Assembly: GCA_030831375.1 (NCBI GenBank)
Contig: JAURLF010000139.1
Location: forward strand, 1 to 12,433
Direction of reading: 5' to 3'
Length of the DNA stretch: 12,433 nucleotides
Source: Gaiellales bacterium
Lineage (GTDB): Bacteria; Actinomycetota; Thermoleophilia; Gaiellales; F1-60-MAGs149
Part shown: positions 11,319 to 12,433 of the stretch, one piece after another
Position numbering within the stretch: position 1 is the stretch's first letter
Layout: every line of letters begins with the position of its first letter
Notes under the pieces: model-generated
What the model was told of the DNA's origin: nothing
Database searches by the model: none
The model's input: the letters and a program-made list of their open reading frames with translations, nothing else
Translations under genes and position numbers: made by a program

Positions 11319-12433
11319 GCCGCGCGTAGGCCGGCACCGTCAGGAACTCCTCGAAGCGCTCCTGCAGCACGAGCTCGTCGAGCAGGTCGACGGCCTCGCC
11401 GGTGCGGCCGTGCCCGCGTCCGCCGATCCGCTCGACCTCCTGGTCGCGCAGGGCGGCGTAGAGCTCGCGCGTGAAGGGCCGGCCGTCGGCCAGGGTCACG
11501 CCGAAGCGCAGCCACTGCCAGAGCTGGGCGCGGGAGATCTCCGCGGTGGCGGCGTCCTCCATCAGGTTGTCGATCGCGACGGCGCCGTGGCCGTCGAGCC
11601 AGGCGGCGATGTAGCGCACGCCGACGGAGATGTTGGTGCGTACGCCCGCCTCGGTGATGTCGCCGGGCGTCTCGCCGAGCGCGAGCAGCCGCTGCGGGTC
11701 CGTGTCGACGTCCTCGCGCAGCTTGTCGACCTGGTTTGGCCGGTCGCCGAGCACGGCGTCGAAGATCCCCATGGCCAGGGGCACGAGGTCCGGGTGGGCG
11801 ACCCAGGTGCCGTCGCAGCCGCCCTGCGCCTCGCGCTCCTTGTCCTCCCGCACCTTCGCGAAGGCGACCTCGTTGACGGCGGCGTCGCGGCGCGACGGGA
11901 TGAAGGCGGCCATGCCGCCGATCGCGTGGGCGCCACGGCGGTGGCAGGCGCGCACCAGCATCTGCGTGTAGGCGCGCATGAACGGCACGGCCATCGTCAC
12001 GCAGGCGCGGTCGGGGAGGATCGCGTCCTCGCGCTCGCGCAGCTTCTTGATCGCCGAGAAGATGTAGTCCCAGCGGCCCGCGTTGAGGCCGGCCGAGTGG
12101 TCGCGCAGCTCGTAGAGGATCTCCTCCATCTCGAAGGCCGCGGGCAGCGTCTCAATCAGCACCGTGGCGCGGATCGAGCCGTAGGGCACGCCGACGGCCT
12201 CCTGCGCGATCACGAAGGCGTCGTTCCAGAGGCGTGCCTCGAGGTGCGACTCGAGCTTGGGCAAATAGAAGTACGGACCAGAGCCGCGGGCCAGCAGTTC
12301 CTTGGCGTTGTGCGTCATGTACAGCGCGAGGTCGAAGAGGCCGCCCGCCACGGGCTCGCCGTCGAGCAGCACGTGGCGCGCCTCGAGGGGCCCGCCGCGC
12401 GGGCGAACGATCAGCGTGGCGGTCTCGTCGAAG
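11311..12433 (-). CDS. aceB: Malate synthase A, C-terminal part, 5' end outside window
   Basis: Malate synthase condenses glyoxylate with acetyl-CoA to malate and CoA, the second step of the glyoxylate shunt. The frame runs open to the window edge (last full codon ends at 12432), giving about 373 of the roughly 530 residues usual for this isoform. In order: ATLIVRPRG, GPYFYLPKLESHLEARLWND, IRATVLIETLPAAFEMEEI with the magnesium-binding glutamate, HSAGLNAGRWDY with the second acidic ligand, HRRGAHAIGGMAAFIP, and LMEDAATAEISRAQLWQW with the presumed catalytic aspartate. These are form A, not form G, signatures. The apparent GTG at 12370-12372 is internal, since homology continues upstream of it. 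The gene ends 5 bases from the thioesterase. Isocitrate lyase is not in the window but may lie beyond the edge. Confidence 0.96.
   Translation of the reverse strand, partial: FDETATLIVRPRGGPLEARHVLLDGEPVAGGLFDLALYMTHNAKELLARGSGPYFYLPKLESHLEARLWNDAFVIAQEAVGVPYGSIRATVLIETLPAAFEMEEILYELRDHSAGLNAGRWDYIFSAIKKLREREDAILPDRACVTMAVPFMRAYTQMLVRACHRRGAHAIGGMAAFIPSRRDAAVNEVAFAKVREDKEREAQGGCDGTWVAHPDLVPLAMGIFDAVLGDRPNQVDKLREDVDTDPQRLLALGETPGDITEAGVRTNISVGVRYIAAWLDGHGAVAIDNLMEDAATAEISRAQLWQWLRFGVTLADGRPFTRELYAALRDQEVERIGGRGHGRTGEAVDLLDELVLQERFEEFLTVPAYARLP

Noticed and set aside
1..12433. CRISPR arrays, tandem repeats, rRNA or tRNA genes, riboswitches.
   Set aside because: I saw no regularly spaced repeats, no RNA gene signatures and no untranslated leader long enough for a riboswitch. 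Without a covariance-model search, a small RNA cannot be fully excluded.

Overview
This is a very GC-rich, gene-dense window whose proteins look actinobacterial. The composition, the short gaps, the leaderless-looking gene starts and the style of the secreted protease suggest the Thermoleophilia/Solirubrobacterales branch of Actinomycetota. That placement is an inference from style, not a measured phylogeny. There is no rRNA, tRNA, CRISPR array, insertion sequence or prophage. No stretch above about 80 bases lacks a gene.

Layout. (1) 1-2011, plus strand: the 3' end of urocanate hydratase (hutU), overlapped by 4 bases with a complete formimidoylglutamate deiminase (hutF). Together they form part of a histidine-utilisation operon of the HutF type. 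(2) 2028-5853, minus strand: reading downstream from 5853, a 55-residue two-helix membrane protein overlaps a XerC/D-type tyrosine recombinase by 4 bases. Then come a Cys4 zinc-ribbon-like protein of unknown function, a LuxR-type HTH regulator, and an FAD-dependent amine/amino-acid oxidoreductase that ends tail to tail with hutF. (3) 5928-7893, plus strand: a secreted trypsin-like serine protease with a C-terminal beta-rich domain, then a class II aldolase/adducin-fold protein that lacks the usual catalytic glutamate. (4) 7945-10828, plus strand: a three-gene proton-translocating NAD(P) transhydrogenase operon (pntAA-pntAB-pntB), each gene overlapping the next. (5) 10845-11306, plus strand: a PaaI-type hotdog thioesterase. 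(6) 11311-12433, minus strand: the C-terminal two-thirds or so of malate synthase A, running off the window.

How the genes work together. HutU and HutF are consecutive-pathway enzymes that take urocanate toward formylglutamate. The transhydrogenase supplies NADPH from NADH and the proton gradient. Malate synthase points to a glyoxylate shunt. The oxidoreductase, aldolase-like protein and thioesterase are general metabolic accessories whose substrates cannot be read from the sequence.

The most notable signal is the architecture between genes. Genes that cannot be translationally coupled mostly have a GTANNNT or CTANNNT -10-like box only 6-9 bases before an ATG, three of them at exactly the 6-base spacing expected for leaderless transcripts. 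Genes inside operons instead have Shine-Dalgarno sequences or 4-base stop/start overlaps. Several gene ends carry GC-rich inverted repeats whose loop contains the stop codon, with no U-tract. I see no clear new multi-gene system. The best candidates for novelty are the unknown Cys4 protein, the membrane-protein/recombinase pair and these compact gene boundaries.
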